A stretch of 64,000 nucleotides of DNA, from assembly GCF_002715865.1 (NCBI RefSeq), contig NZ_CP017696.1, positions 2,046,001 to 2,110,000 of the forward strand. Reading direction: 5' to 3'. The notes under the pieces were generated by a model that ran no database searches, was not told where the DNA came from, and saw only the letters and a list, made by a program, of their open reading frames with translations. The stretch comes from Bifidobacterium asteroides DSM 20089 (lineage in GTDB: Bacteria > Actinomycetota > Actinomycetes > Actinomycetales > Bifidobacteriaceae). The position numbers and the translations under genes were made by a program. Each line of letters opens with the position of its first letter. The stretch's first letter is position 1. Below are positions 9,400-18,758 of the stretch, one piece after another.

Positions 9400-9405
9400 G
9401 GGCGG

Positions 9406-9924
9406 CTACCTCAACTCGAAGGTGGTGGCTCCGATGCGCACGGGAACCTCCGCCGGTAGGATTGTCGGTGCCGTGATTTTCTGCCCCGAGACGACGGTAC
9501 CGTTGGTGGAGCCCAGATCCTCGATGGCCCATCGGCCCGATGCGGGATCCTGGTAGACCCGCGCATGATGGCCGGAGACGAACTCATCGTCCAGCACCAG
9601 GGTGTTCGAGGAGGAGCGGCCCAGGGTGATGGGTCGTCCGGACAGCGGCGTGGAGGAGCCGGCCAAAGGTCCGTCAATGACCACCAGCAGGGAAGGCTCG
9701 TTGTTTGCGGGCTCCGTCTTGCTGACTGGGGCGATGGGTACGGATCTGGCGGCCGCCGGCAGCTTGCCCTGGGCTGCGCGTTCGCTACGTCGGCGGGTAT
9801 GAGAGGTTTTGGGGCTGAAAGTTTCGATGTCTTTGCGGAGTGAACGGATGGCCAGCCATACGAATACCCATAACAGAGCCAGGAATCCGTATTTGAGGAT
9901 GGCGAATGTCAGTTCAGTCAGCAT
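9406..9924 (-). CDS. fhaB: FHA-domain protein FhaB
   Basis: Phosphothreonine-binding adaptor between the kinases and the cell-wall machinery. The 172-residue protein has an N-terminal membrane helix (about 5-27, ILKYGFLALLWVFVWLAIRSL), a basic linker, and a C-terminal FHA domain with ITLGRSSSNTLVLDD, SGHHARV and DLGSTNGT, the conserved phosphothreonine-binding loops. This is the expected size and layout of FhaB (FipA). It sits between fhaA (33-bp gap) and pstP (6-bp gap). Confidence 0.94.
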   Translation of the reverse strand: MLTELTFAILKYGFLALLWVFVWLAIRSLRKDIETFSPKTSHTRRRSERAAQGKLPAAARSVPIAPVSKTEPANNEPSLLVVIDGPLAGSSTPLSGRPITLGRSSSNTLVLDDEFVSGHHARVYQDPASGRWAIEDLGSTNGTVVSGQKITAPTILPAEVPVRIGATTFELR

Positions 9925-9957
9925 AATGATTCGACCTTACTTCAAGGTCTGGGCGGC

Positions 9958-10662
9958 TTACGAATCCTGTTCCTGCGACGATGCCCAGTAAAGGATGCGG
10001 GTACGGCCGATGGTGATGGTATTGCCGTCCAGCAGGGTGGCTGCGGGAACCTGATGTCCCTCTACATAGGTGCCGTTGGTGGATCCCAGATCGCGGGCTA
10101 CCACGCCCTTGTCAGTGATTTCGATCTGCAGGTGTCGACGGGAGATGCCTGCGTCGTCGATGACGATGTCGCAGGAGGATCCACGGCCGATGGTGGTGAT
10201 GGGCGCGGTCAGCAGGTACTGGCGACCGTTGATCTCCAACACCGGGCAGTCCTTGGACTCTTCGGGTGTGGTGACGGGTGCCGCGTTGCCCTGGACCGAC
10301 TCGGCAGACAGGTGGAAGTCGCCCTTGTTCAGGTTGAGGTCCTCCTCGAAGATGACCACGACCGGGCCGACGAAGGCATAGTGCTGGCTTTCGGCGTACT
10401 TGGTCAGGTTGTCTGCCAGCTCGTTGGCCAGAGCCTCCGAACCCCACTGCTCGATGCGGTCGAAGTCTGGTGTGGATAGTCTGAATCGATACTCGTTGGG
10501 CGCCACGGTGCGGTCGCGACCGACGGGCATGGCCTGTGAGTCTATCTCACGCTCGAGGGCGCTCGACAGGTCGACGGGCTGTAGGTCCTTGGAGCCGAAC
10601 TTCGAGAAGACACCGTTAACGGCGCCTTCCACGCTCTTCTCGAAACGATCGAGAACGCTCAT
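9958..10662 (-). CDS. fhaA: FHA-domain protein FhaA (DUF3662 + FHA)
   Basis: Cytosolic phosphopeptide adaptor that recruits phosphorylated envelope proteins. I start it at the ATG at 10662 (MSVLDRFEKSVEG), the family's typical beginning, with an AAAGGG ribosome site 8 nt upstream; an ATG two codons earlier (10668) sits directly on that site and is less likely. The 234-residue product has an N-terminal DUF3662 domain (about 1-120) and a C-terminal FHA domain with TTIGRGSSCDIVIDD, SRRHLQI and DLGSTNGTYV. It is the first gene of the seven-gene minus-strand operon. The linker between domains is much shorter than in mycobacterial FhaA. Confidence 0.94.
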   Translation of the reverse strand: MSVLDRFEKSVEGAVNGVFSKFGSKDLQPVDLSSALEREIDSQAMPVGRDRTVAPNEYRFRLSTPDFDRIEQWGSEALANELADNLTKYAESQHYAFVGPVVVIFEEDLNLNKGDFHLSAESVQGNAAPVTTPEESKDCPVLEINGRQYLLTAPITTIGRGSSCDIVIDDAGISRRHLQIEITDKGVVARDLGSTNGTYVEGHQVPAATLLDGNTITIGRTRILYWASSQEQDS

Positions 10663-10689
10663 AGTCATCCCTTTCCATATAACCCTTTC

Positions 10690-10719
10690 ATAGTACGTGA
10701 CCCTGCCGTAAGGGGGTAA
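10690..10719 (-). promoter_or_regulatory. Candidate promoter of the fhaA-pknB operon
   Basis: On the minus strand a TTACCC (-35-like, 10719-10714) and a TACTAT (-10-like, 10695-10690) are separated by 18 bp, 27 bp upstream of the fhaA start. The -35 match is weak, so this is only a candidate. Confidence 0.35.
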
Positions 10720-10787
10720 TGGGCGGTCGGATGCTTGCAATTTCTTCAATGAACAGGTTCGAACGACCGCGACTGCCGGATATGGAT

Positions 10788-10820
10788 AAGGCCCCGTGGC
10801 CGCAATGGACCAGGGGCCTT
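10788..10820 (-). terminator. Hairpin terminator after the LAQTG surface-protein gene
   Basis: AAGGCCCC at 10788-10795 pairs with GGGGCCTT at 10813-10820, and the inner GTGGCC/TGGACCA can extend the stem imperfectly. It lies about 40 bp beyond the stop of the minus-strand surface-protein gene and upstream of fhaA. Confidence 0.6.
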
Positions 10821-10860
10821 TGAGCTTCAATCATCATAGGTCAGGCCGAAGCCTGCGGGT

Positions 10861-11729
10861 TCACAGAGCCAGCTTGCGACGCAGACCCAGGGTGATGCCG
10901 GCAGCCAGGCAGAGGCCAGCGGCGATGGCCAGAGGAGCCGTGGCGTCGGCGCCGGTCTGGGCCAGTGTGTTGTTGTTCTTCTTGGTGTCCTGCTTAGCCG
11001 GATCCTTGGCGGGAGCCTTGTTGTCCTTGGCAGGCTGCTTGGTGTTGTTGTCAACCGGAGCGGTCTGACCAGACTGGTCAGGCTGGTTGGGCTGGTCAGG
11101 CTGGGTGGGAGTGGTCACCTTGTCATACTTGGCTATGAAAGTAGTATCTGAGGTGTAGGGAGCGCCAGGGACAAGAGGACCCCAGCCATTGGTGTTATAC
11201 CAGCCGGCGAAAGTGTAACCGTCGTAGTCGACGATCTTGGGGTCTTCAGAAAGCCTGCGTTTACTATTGGTTACAAGTAGTTGCGAATAGGAATCTTCTG
11301 GATTTTCCGGATTCGTACTGATGAAAGTAATGTTGTAGGTGGTGGGGGTTTCTCGGCGTAGCGAGGATAGAGTGTGGTGTCTCCGGTGAAAACGTAGGTA
11401 TCGAAGTCGATTGCCGGTTCCGGGCTTCCGTACTCGAAGTTCCAGCCGTCACCTTTCATAGTGTCTACCAATGAATTCGGCACCTTAACTTCTGGGACTT
11501 GGTCGGGGCTCAGCTTGCCGTTTTCATCGGTAGTTTTAGTCACCTCGGTGGGGTGTTCCATATCTACGCTTGGGTCAATGAACGTGATTTTGTAGCCAGC
11601 GGCCTTGGTCTGGACATTCTTGCTCTCGACAGCCTGGGCCACGGTAGGCAGCAATGCCAAGCCGCCTGCCAGGGTGGCGCCGGCAGCGAGTACTGCGCAT
11701 GCGCGTTTGAAACGAACCATGATGTTCAT
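10861..11729 (-). pseudogene. Secreted surface protein with LAQTG sorting signal, disrupted by a single-base frameshift
   Basis: Two frames together read as one gene. The first frame (from ATG 11729, good AGAGGT ribosome site) encodes a signal peptide (cleaved near AQA-VE) and one InlB/Listeria-Bacteroides-type repeat ending TTLYPRYAEK, about 126 residues. After a run of A3C5 (11344-11351) the sense continues only in another frame: TPTTYNITFIS, then a second repeat with GYTFAGWYNTNG and TFIAKYDK, a proline-, Gln- and Asp-rich wall spanner, and LAQTG plus hydrophobic helix and RRK tail. In the first frame translation ends at 11271. Restoring one A would give a single protein of about 289 residues. 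Without the repair the protein has no anchor. A sequencing error, a true mutation or slippage are all possible. Confidence 0.8.
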
Positions 11730-12070
11730 CGGTTACCTCTGTTTTCTCTGTTGTCAGTTGCTCCCCAGATACATTCATGAGGTGTCCTGCCTTGACACCC
11801 CCCTACTCCGGGGAAACAGGCGTCATCGACCAATCTTTGGCGATAACACACCAAAATTCTACCGCAGGGAATGGTCATCGGCCGGTCGTAGTCCGGGAAT
11901 ATGTCTTATTCGACGATAAAAGTTTCTCATGTAGAACGATTAACGTCCGTTGCAGGCAGAGCGGCAGATCGCAGTTGAGCTATTCGAATTCCCCTTTGGC
12001 ACCTGGGCGCTTATCATCGTGGCAGATGCATGGTCATGGGGATCATGCCAGAGATATTCGAGGAGCGAGC
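11730..12070. other. Divergent intergenic region, no gene seen
   Basis: This 341-bp stretch separates the minus-strand surface-protein gene from the plus-strand S9 peptidase gene and must contain both promoters. A TTGACA lies at 11792-11797 on the plus strand but has no convincing -10 at 17 bp. One frame is open across it in phase with the peptidase, but the peptidase start at 12071 has the ribosome site and the upstream codons look non-coding. Confidence 0.5.
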
Positions 12071-14479
12071 ATGGCCGAAGAGGTGGATCGGGCGATGGAG
12101 GCATATCCGCGGGCCAAGGCCCGGACCCTGCGGTTTACGTTGGGTGCGCCACGGTCGGCCCTGGCGGTGGGGGACGGTTCGCGGGCCGTATTCCTGCGCT
12201 CCGACGGACCCGAAGATCTGGTGACCGGGCTCTGGCTGTCCGTCTTTGACCAGGAAGGTCGCCACCATGAGGTGCTCCTGGCCGACCCCAGGGCCCTGCT
12301 GGAGGATGCGGACCAGGAACAGGTGCCGGCCGCCGAACTGGCTCGCAGGGAGCGTACGCGGGAAGGCGGCGAGGGCATTGTCGATTACAGTGTGGATGCT
12401 GCCGGGGATCGGGTGGTCTTTGCCTTGGGTGGCCGGCTCTGGCTCTCGCTGATAGCCCCTGATGGTCTCACCGCCTCCACACGTGCTCTGAGCTTGGAAG
12501 ACAGCGATTCGGCTGTGCTCAATCCCGCCATAAGCCCGGACGGCACCATGGTGGCCTATACCACTGGCGGCCGGCTGATGGTGGTCACCATCGGGCAGGA
12601 TGGCGGGCAGGATCGTGAACGGGCTGTCCTGGCCCTGCGCCCCGGCACCGATGATCGGATGCGGCTGGGACTGGCCGAGTTCGTGGCCGGCGAGGAGATG
12701 GACCGCTACCAGGGGTTCTGGTGGTCGCCGGATTCCCGGGCCCTGCTGGTCGAGCACACTGATTCCTCCGATGAGCCGATCTGGTACATCAGCGATCCGG
12801 CCAATCCCCAGGTCGGGCCGCGCGCCCGGCGGTATCCCCAGGCACTGACCGCCAACGCCCGCGTCGGGCTGAGCCTGGTCCTCCTGGGTCAGGATGCCGT
12901 CGACCCCTGGGTGGGCGAGGTGGACTGGGACCATCAGGCTTTCGAGTATCTGGCCGTGGTCCGCTGGCAGGACGGGCATCGGCCCCTGCTGCTGGTTCAG
13001 AACCGTCGACAGACCGAGGACAGAATCCTGGATGTGCAGGTGCCGGACGTCCGTCAAGGCTTGGAGTCGGGGCAGAATATGACCCTGCTCGATCCCGAGG
13101 TGGCGCCCAAGGTGGCCACCAGGGTGCTGCAGACGCATGACAACGATCAGTGGATCGACCTGGTGCCCGGGTTGCCGGCCTACCAGCCCCAGGGCGGGCT
13201 GGTGGATGCCTTCATCGATACAGAAGCCGACACCACGCGGCTACGTTTGGACGGGAGGGTATTCTCCCCGGCTGGCTGCCAGATTCGGCAGGTGCTGTCT
13301 GTGGGGGACCGCGATGTGCTGGCGGTCGTCTCCACTGACCCCCGCAGCTTCGACCTGATGCGTCTGAGCTATGACGGCTCCATTCATGTGCTCAACCGTC
13401 TGCCCGGAGTGTGGACTGCCTCGCGAGCCGGCCATGGCATCGTGGTCAGTGGCCGGACCATGGCTTCGGCGCAGGGACAGGTGCGCCACTGTTACCTGGG
13501 GGCTGACGGGGATTTGGACCGCCTGGGCGCTGAAGGGCTGGGCCTGGTGGGCGAAGCCCGCCCCGACAGCAGCGCTAGACAGACCGGCGAACCCGTGCGG
13601 CCTGAGCATCAGGACCGTCCTGATCGCCGGGCTGTGGATGCCGGTCATATCAATAGCCAGGGAGCCATGAGCGCCATCCTGGCCGACACCAGCAGCGATC
13701 CCGGGTTCACCCCCAACGTGGACTTCGTGCGCATCGGCCAGCACGAGCTGTTCGCAGCCATCGTCAGGCCGTCCGAATCCAGCCCCTACGCCAGCGCCGA
13801 CAGCCTGCCCGTCCTGCTCAAGCCTTACGGCGGGCCAGGTGCCCAGCAGGTGGTCTTCAACCAGTCCTACTACTGGGAGTCCCAGTGGTGGGCTGATCAA
13901 GGCTTCCTGGTCCTGACCGCCGACGGCCGGGGCACACCTGGTCGTGGTCCCGCCTGGGATCGGGCCATCTTCGAGGACATGGCCCAGGTGACTCTGGATG
14001 ACCAGCTTGAGGCTCTGGAGGCCCTGCCGGACTTTGCTCCCGAGGCCGACCTGGGGCATGTGGCCATGATCGGTTGGTCCTATGGCGGCTTCCTGTCGGC
14101 CCTATCCGTTTTGCGGGCTCCCGACCGGATCCATGCGGCCTGTGCAGGCGCCCCGCCCACGGACTGGACTCTTTACGACACCCATTACACCGAGCGCTAT
14201 CTGGGTCTGGACCCGGCCGTCTACCGCCGTAACGGAATCATTGATGATGCCCCCTCGCTGCGCCGCCCGCTGATGCTGATCCATGGGTTCGCGGACGATA
14301 ATGTTTCCGTGGCCAATACCCTGAGGCTCTCCGGTGCTCTGATGGCGGCCGGCCGTCCTCATACGGTCCTGCCGCTGACCGGCATCACCCACATGACCAA
14401 CGACGAGACCGTGGCCGAGAACCTGCTTATTCTGCAGCGGGACTTCCTGCGGGAGGCCCTCAAGAACAAGACGGACTGA
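12071..14479 (+). CDS. S9-family peptidase (dipeptidyl peptidase IV-like)
   Basis: Cytosolic serine peptidase of the prolyl oligopeptidase clan, likely releasing dipeptides from N-termini. I start it at ATG 12071 (MAEEVDRAMEAYPRA), preceded by GAGGAGCG; the frame is open further upstream but that part looks non-coding. The 802-residue product has an N-terminal beta-propeller of DPP-IV type (about 50-560) with the NPAISPDGTMVAYTTGG and WWSPDSRALL patterns, and a C-terminal alpha/beta hydrolase domain. The triad is Ser670 in GWSYGG, Asp742 in HGFADDN and His774 in THMTND. No signal peptide is visible, so it probably acts on imported peptides. Confidence 0.9.
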   Translation: MAEEVDRAMEAYPRAKARTLRFTLGAPRSALAVGDGSRAVFLRSDGPEDLVTGLWLSVFDQEGRHHEVLLADPRALLEDADQEQVPAAELARRERTREGGEGIVDYSVDAAGDRVVFALGGRLWLSLIAPDGLTASTRALSLEDSDSAVLNPAISPDGTMVAYTTGGRLMVVTIGQDGGQDRERAVLALRPGTDDRMRLGLAEFVAGEEMDRYQGFWWSPDSRALLVEHTDSSDEPIWYISDPANPQVGPRARRYPQALTANARVGLSLVLLGQDAVDPWVGEVDWDHQAFEYLAVVRWQDGHRPLLLVQNRRQTEDRILDVQVPDVRQGLESGQNMTLLDPEVAPKVATRVLQTHDNDQWIDLVPGLPAYQPQGGLVDAFIDTEADTTRLRLDGRVFSPAGCQIRQVLSVGDRDVLAVVSTDPRSFDLMRLSYDGSIHVLNRLPGVWTASRAGHGIVVSGRTMASAQGQVRHCYLGADGDLDRLGAEGLGLVGEARPDSSARQTGEPVRPEHQDRPDRRAVDAGHINSQGAMSAILADTSSDPGFTPNVDFVRIGQHELFAAIVRPSESSPYASADSLPVLLKPYGGPGAQQVVFNQSYYWESQWWADQGFLVLTADGRGTPGRGPAWDRAIFEDMAQVTLDDQLEALEALPDFAPEADLGHVAMIGWSYGGFLSALSVLRAPDRIHAACAGAPPTDWTLYDTHYTERYLGLDPAVYRRNGIIDDAPSLRRPLMLIHGFADDNVSVANTLRLSGALMAAGRPHTVLPLTGITHMTNDETVAENLLILQRDFLREALKNKTD

Positions 14480-14536
14480 CAGAAAGGCTGCTTGCGCTGA
14501 CGCCCTGCTGGCGGTTGCTTCCGCTAGATTGGGGTT

Positions 14537-15844
14537 GTGCATATTCAACGAAAGCCTGACCAGACTCCAGGGCCCAATCGCGGACTCCGGCTTCCCCGTA
14601 GCTGGGGTCTGGTGGTCTCGGTGCTCTGCCTGGGCCTGTTGGTCGGACTTTCCTCAGGCCTGCTGGCAAGGTTCTTCGAGTTGACACAGGTCGGCCTGTT
14701 GGGTTTCGCTGAGACTCCAGAGGCTCCCACGGCTGAGGTGGTGTCGCCGATCAGGAGGCTGGCCTCGGTGACCATTGCCGGACTGGTGGCTGGGCTGGTC
14801 TGGGCCTGGCTGCGGACGAGGACCAGGCTGGTTCCCTCGGTTGGCCAGGCCGTCGAGGGTGCGCCCATGCCCCCGGGGCGGACCGTGGTTCATGTGCTCA
14901 CCCAGATTTTCTTTGTGGCTGCCGGCGGTTCCATAGGCAGGGAGGTGGCCCCTCGCGAGGCAGGGGCCCTTCTGGGCGGTCTCTGGACCAGGATGGGTCG
15001 ACGGCTGGGGCTGCGTGATCAGGACGGTCCGTTGCTGGTGGCATCTGCAGCTGGTGCGGGATTCGCCGGCATTTACATTGCGCCTCTGACTGGGGCCTTC
15101 TTCGGCATTGAGGTGTTGCTGCGGCGGGTGGATGCCGAAGTGGTGACGGTCAATCTGGCCATGTCAGCCCTGGCTACCCTGGTTGGCGGCTCTATCAAGG
15201 GGTTCGCTCCATACTATAAGGTCGGCTCCGAGCCCTTCCGGCCATGGCTTATGGCAGTGGTCCTCTTGATCGGACCGGTCATGGGACTGCTGGGGGCCGG
15301 ATTCCGGCGGATGACCTCCTGGGCGGAGGCCCATAGGACCAATGGTCCTGCGGCTATCTGGCAGCTGACAGGGGTTGCCCTGCTGACCGGTCTGGTCGCT
15401 CTGGCTGTCCCCCAGGTCATGGGCAACGGCCGGGCCCTGGCCCAGATGGGCATGGATCAGCGGTTGCCTGTCGGGTTCTCAGGGCTCCAGCTGGCTCAGT
15501 CACTTGCCCTTTTGGCCCTCTTTGCGCTGGCCAAGGCTCTGCTGACCACAGCTACCATCCGTGCCGGGGCCTTCGGTGGCACCCTGACGCCGTCCATAGC
15601 CCTGGGATCCGCCATGGGCGCTGTTCTGGGTCTCTTGCTGGCAGGTCTTGCGCCCGGCCTACCGGTTTGGCAGTGCGCTGTAATCGGCGCCGCCTCCCTG
15701 CTGGCAGCATCCCAGCAGGCCCCGCTCATGGCCATGGCCATGTTGATGGAGGTCTGTCACCTGCCGGTCATGGCCTTCATGCCCATGGGCCTGGCTGTGG
15801 CCCTGTCGATGGCGGTCTCGCGTCTATTCGTGGCTAAAGCATAA
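14537..15844 (+). CDS. ClC-family chloride channel or H+/Cl- antiporter
   Basis: Multi-helix membrane protein of the voltage-gated chloride channel family. The 435 residues contain about ten hydrophobic segments and ClC landmarks: GGSIGREVAPREAGA (equivalent of the GREGP filter loop), GAGFAGIYIAPLTGAFFGIE, and GAFGGTLTPSIALGSAMG (equivalent of GxFxP). The canonical GSGIP loop near the N-terminus is not evident and the filter loop reads GREVAP rather than GREGP, so ion selectivity cannot be predicted. No CBS domains follow. The start is GTG 14537 with only a weak GGGG site. It stands alone, 57 bp after the peptidase. Confidence 0.85.
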   Translation: MHIQRKPDQTPGPNRGLRLPRSWGLVVSVLCLGLLVGLSSGLLARFFELTQVGLLGFAETPEAPTAEVVSPIRRLASVTIAGLVAGLVWAWLRTRTRLVPSVGQAVEGAPMPPGRTVVHVLTQIFFVAAGGSIGREVAPREAGALLGGLWTRMGRRLGLRDQDGPLLVASAAGAGFAGIYIAPLTGAFFGIEVLLRRVDAEVVTVNLAMSALATLVGGSIKGFAPYYKVGSEPFRPWLMAVVLLIGPVMGLLGAGFRRMTSWAEAHRTNGPAAIWQLTGVALLTGLVALAVPQVMGNGRALAQMGMDQRLPVGFSGLQLAQSLALLALFALAKALLTTATIRAGAFGGTLTPSIALGSAMGAVLGLLLAGLAPGLPVWQCAVIGAASLLAASQQAPLMAMAMLMEVCHLPVMAFMPMGLAVALSMAVSRLFVAKA

Positions 15845-16121
15845 ACCGTCGTCGGAAGCCCTTGTTGCCCTGACGGGCCGGTCTTGCGTGATGCCGAAGG
15901 ATTCCGTCCTCGCTCATATACGATGAAACCACCACTGGTCACATGTCTGCCCTACCGCCTCCAGCCTTGAGTGGGCATTCACGGTCAGCTGACCGGTCTG
16001 GGCCAGTAAGGAAGGGTGGCTATACTCAGGCCGGACGTAAGTCCCGGGAGGATGCAGCCAATCCGAGCGGAGCAGGCCAGTGCCGTAATCCCCCGGACAG
16101 ACAAGAAGGAGGTGCCTGGCG
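15845..16121. promoter_or_regulatory. Upstream region of the YhgE pair with a 14-bp palindrome
   Basis: A perfect palindrome CGGTCAGCTGACCG lies at 15982-15995, about 25 bp upstream of a TATACT -10-like hexamer (16020-16025) and 127 bp before the first YhgE start. It could be an operator for the tandem YhgE genes, for example of a TetR-type regulator. No regulator gene is adjacent. The GTG start at 16122 has a strong AAGGAGG at 16106-16112. Confidence 0.4.
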
Positions 16122-18758
16122 GTGAAGACCGTGTTGGCCATCTTCAGGCGAGATCTCTGGCGGATACTGCGCAATCCCGTGGCCTTGGTTGTGACCATCG
16201 GGGTGGCCGTGCTGCCCTCCCTCTATGCCTGGTTCAACATCATGGCCCTCTGGGACCCCTACAGTAATGTCAAGAACCTCCCTGTGGCCGTCGTCAGCAT
16301 GGATCGAGGGGCGCAATCCGCGCAAACCGGCAGGATCAACGCCGGCAGATCGGTCATCCAGGAGCTGCGCGGCAACAACAGCCTGGGCTGGAAGTTCATG
16401 GATGATGACCAGAGAGCCATTGACGAGGTCCACTCGGGCCAGTGCTATGCGGCCATTGTCATCCCCGAACATTTCAGCGCCGACCTGGTCGGCATCGTTG
16501 AGGGAACCGGGAGCAGGCCTGCTCTGAACTATTACGTCAATGAGAAGAAGAACGCCATCGCCCCCAAGGTTACCGACACCGGCGCATCCACCATCGACCA
16601 GGAGATCAACACCGTCTTCGTCTCGGCCGTCAGCGATGCCCTGGCAGGGAAGGTTCTGCAGACCGCCGGCGATGCCCAGGGCGCGGCTGAGCAGAGCCGC
16701 AGCCAGGTGGTGGGCGACCTGGGGGACATCATCGACCAGCTGGATCGGACGGACGGCCAGCTCGACCGAATTGGTTCCACCATGGCTCAGGCCCGACAGA
16801 CCGTGGCCGGCTCCAGAAACAACATCAAGGACCTGCAGAGTCAGATATCGGCCACCCAGACCACCTTGAGCAAGGCCCAGAATCACATGGCCAGGACCCG
16901 CGACGACAGTCTTCGATTCTCTTCCGCCCTGAACCAGGCCCTGGCGGACGGGTCGGTACGGCTGTCCAGTGCGGTCACTGATGTGAATACGGTGGCGGGC
17001 GGAATCACCGCCGATCTGAACGCCACCCAGGACAAGGTGGACCGGGTCAATTCCGGCCTTGGTCAGCTGGTCGATGCCAACGGAAAGGCCGTAAACCGGC
17101 TCCAGTCTGGTCTGGACCATTCCGGGCTGCATCGCGGGGATCCGGCATATCAGAGCATCCAGCGGCAGATCGACGATCTGAAAAAGACCAACCAGCAGCA
17201 GAAAGCATCCCTGGATGCCTTCAAGAAGAACTCCTCGACGGCCCTGGATTCGGGCAGGCAGGCCGCATCAGACCTGAGCTCGGCCATGACCGACACCGGC
17301 GACACAGGCATCAAGGCCCTGACTGCGGCCAGCCAAAGCCTGACGGGGACCACCATGCCCAACCTCCTTACCGGGCTGGACAACCTCAATGCCTCCAATG
17401 GCTCGCTCCAGGGCGCCCTGAGCAGCCTGGCCACCACGGCCGCCCAGACCGATGCCCTGCTGGATCAGCTGGATTCCACCATTGGTCAGGCCCAGTCGAC
17501 CCTGACCACCACCAGGGCCTCCCTGGTCTCGGTCAGGTCCGACCTGGAGGGGGTTCGCATCGATGTGGCAGCCCTGGGATCCTCGGCCGCCTGGAACCGG
17601 ATGTCCCAAACCCTGGGGTTGAGTCCGGAATCCTTCGGGAAGGCTATGGCCTCGCCGGTGGAGCTGGCCTCGCACACGGTCTATCCGGTCAGCAACTACG
17701 GGTCATCCGTGGCGCCCTTCTATACCAATCTGGCCCTCTGGGTGGGAGGATTCATCCTGATAGCCATCTACAAGCTGGAGGTCGACAAGGAGGGCATCCG
17801 CAAGTGCACCGCCACCCAGGCCTACCTGGGCCGCTGGCTTCTGCTGGTCTTCGTCGGCTTCTTCCAGGCGCTGATCGCTACAGTGGGCGACCTGATGCTG
17901 GGCATCCAATGCCAGCAGCCGGCCCTGTTCGTCCTGGCCGGGGTCTTCGCCTCCTTCGTCTACATCAACATCATCTACGCCTTGGCCGCCTCCTTCAGGC
18001 ACATCGGCAAGGCCCTGGCCGTGGTCCTGGTCATTCTGCAGATACCCGGCTCCTCGGGCATGTATCCCATTGAGATGATGCCTGACTTCTTCCGTAATCT
18101 GAACCCCTGGCTGCCCTTCACCTACGGAATCAATGCCATGCGCGAGACCATCGGCGGCATGTACGGCAACCACTATTGGCAGGACATGCTCCACATCTTC
18201 TGGTACCTGCCGGCGGCCCTGCTGATCGGACTGGTGGTGCGGCGGTACCTGCTCAACCTGAATGCCCTCTTCGACCGGCGGCTCGGCGCCACCGACCTGA
18301 TGCTGACCGAGCAGAACCATTCCGCTGACCGTCGTCTGAGCTTGGGCAGCCTGGCCCGCTCCATCCTGGGCGAGGGCGACTACCGTGCCGTCATAAGGCG
18401 GCGGGCGCATCGCTTCCTGGCACTCTATCCAACACTGATCCGGGCTGGTCTGGCCCTGGTTCTGCTGCCGGTCCTCTTCCTCATCCTGCTGTTCAGCACC
18501 GAGGCCAAGATCGTCATGCTGATCGCCTGCATCGCATCCATCGTCCTGATCGATGCCTACCTGATCATCGTCGAATACATCTGTGACAGCTATGTGCAGC
18601 AGCTGGGCCTGGCCGAACGTCCCGGCATGGACTTTCACACCCTGATTCGCACGCGCAGGCAGGGGCCTTCGGCCATGACCAGGCTGACCACGGCCGTGCG
18701 CGAATCAGTCCTGAATCGTGATGGGGAGGGCGCTCCCGAGGATGGTGATCGCCGATGA
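16122..18758 (+). CDS. YhgE/Pip-domain membrane protein, first of a tandem pair
   Basis: Large membrane protein of the YhgE/Pip family, related to ABC-2-type permeases and to phage-infection proteins. The 878 residues begin with a membrane segment and the family signature LPSLYAWFNIMALWDPYSN (about 29-48), followed by an external region (about 50-530) with LNYYVNEKKNAIAPKVTDTGAS and a long heptad-rich Ala/Gln/Ser stretch likely to form coiled coil. At least five membrane helices follow (about 545-710), then a tail with two more (about 775-830). The GTG start has an AAGGAGG site 9 nt upstream. The stop overlaps the next gene by 4 nt. Physiological role is not established; other members link to surface polymer export or phage receptors. 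Confidence 0.88.
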   Translation: MKTVLAIFRRDLWRILRNPVALVVTIGVAVLPSLYAWFNIMALWDPYSNVKNLPVAVVSMDRGAQSAQTGRINAGRSVIQELRGNNSLGWKFMDDDQRAIDEVHSGQCYAAIVIPEHFSADLVGIVEGTGSRPALNYYVNEKKNAIAPKVTDTGASTIDQEINTVFVSAVSDALAGKVLQTAGDAQGAAEQSRSQVVGDLGDIIDQLDRTDGQLDRIGSTMAQARQTVAGSRNNIKDLQSQISATQTTLSKAQNHMARTRDDSLRFSSALNQALADGSVRLSSAVTDVNTVAGGITADLNATQDKVDRVNSGLGQLVDANGKAVNRLQSGLDHSGLHRGDPAYQSIQRQIDDLKKTNQQQKASLDAFKKNSSTALDSGRQAASDLSSAMTDTGDTGIKALTAASQSLTGTTMPNLLTGLDNLNASNGSLQGALSSLATTAAQTDALLDQLDSTIGQAQSTLTTTRASLVSVRSDLEGVRIDVAALGSSAAWNRMSQTLGLSPESFGKAMASPVELASHTVYPVSNYGSSVAPFYTNLALWVGGFILIAIYKLEVDKEGIRKCTATQAYLGRWLLLVFVGFFQALIATVGDLMLGIQCQQPALFVLAGVFASFVYINIIYALAASFRHIGKALAVVLVILQIPGSSGMYPIEMMPDFFRNLNPWLPFTYGINAMRETIGGMYGNHYWQDMLHIFWYLPAALLIGLVVRRYLLNLNALFDRRLGATDLMLTEQNHSADRRLSLGSLARSILGEGDYRAVIRRRAHRFLALYPTLIRAGLALVLLPVLFLILLFSTEAKIVMLIACIASIVLIDAYLIIVEYICDSYVQQLGLAERPGMDFHTLIRTRRQGPSAMTRLTTAVRESVLNRDGEGAPEDGDRR

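Noticed and set aside
11777-12070. N-terminal 98-codon extension of the S9 peptidase frame
   Set aside because: It lies in the divergent promoter region, lacks a ribosome site, and the peptidase family starts at the MAEEVDRA position with GAGGAGCG upstream.
12014-13138. Minus-strand open frame of 374 codons opposite the S9 peptidase
   Set aside because: Antisense to a well-supported peptidase, with no family resemblance.
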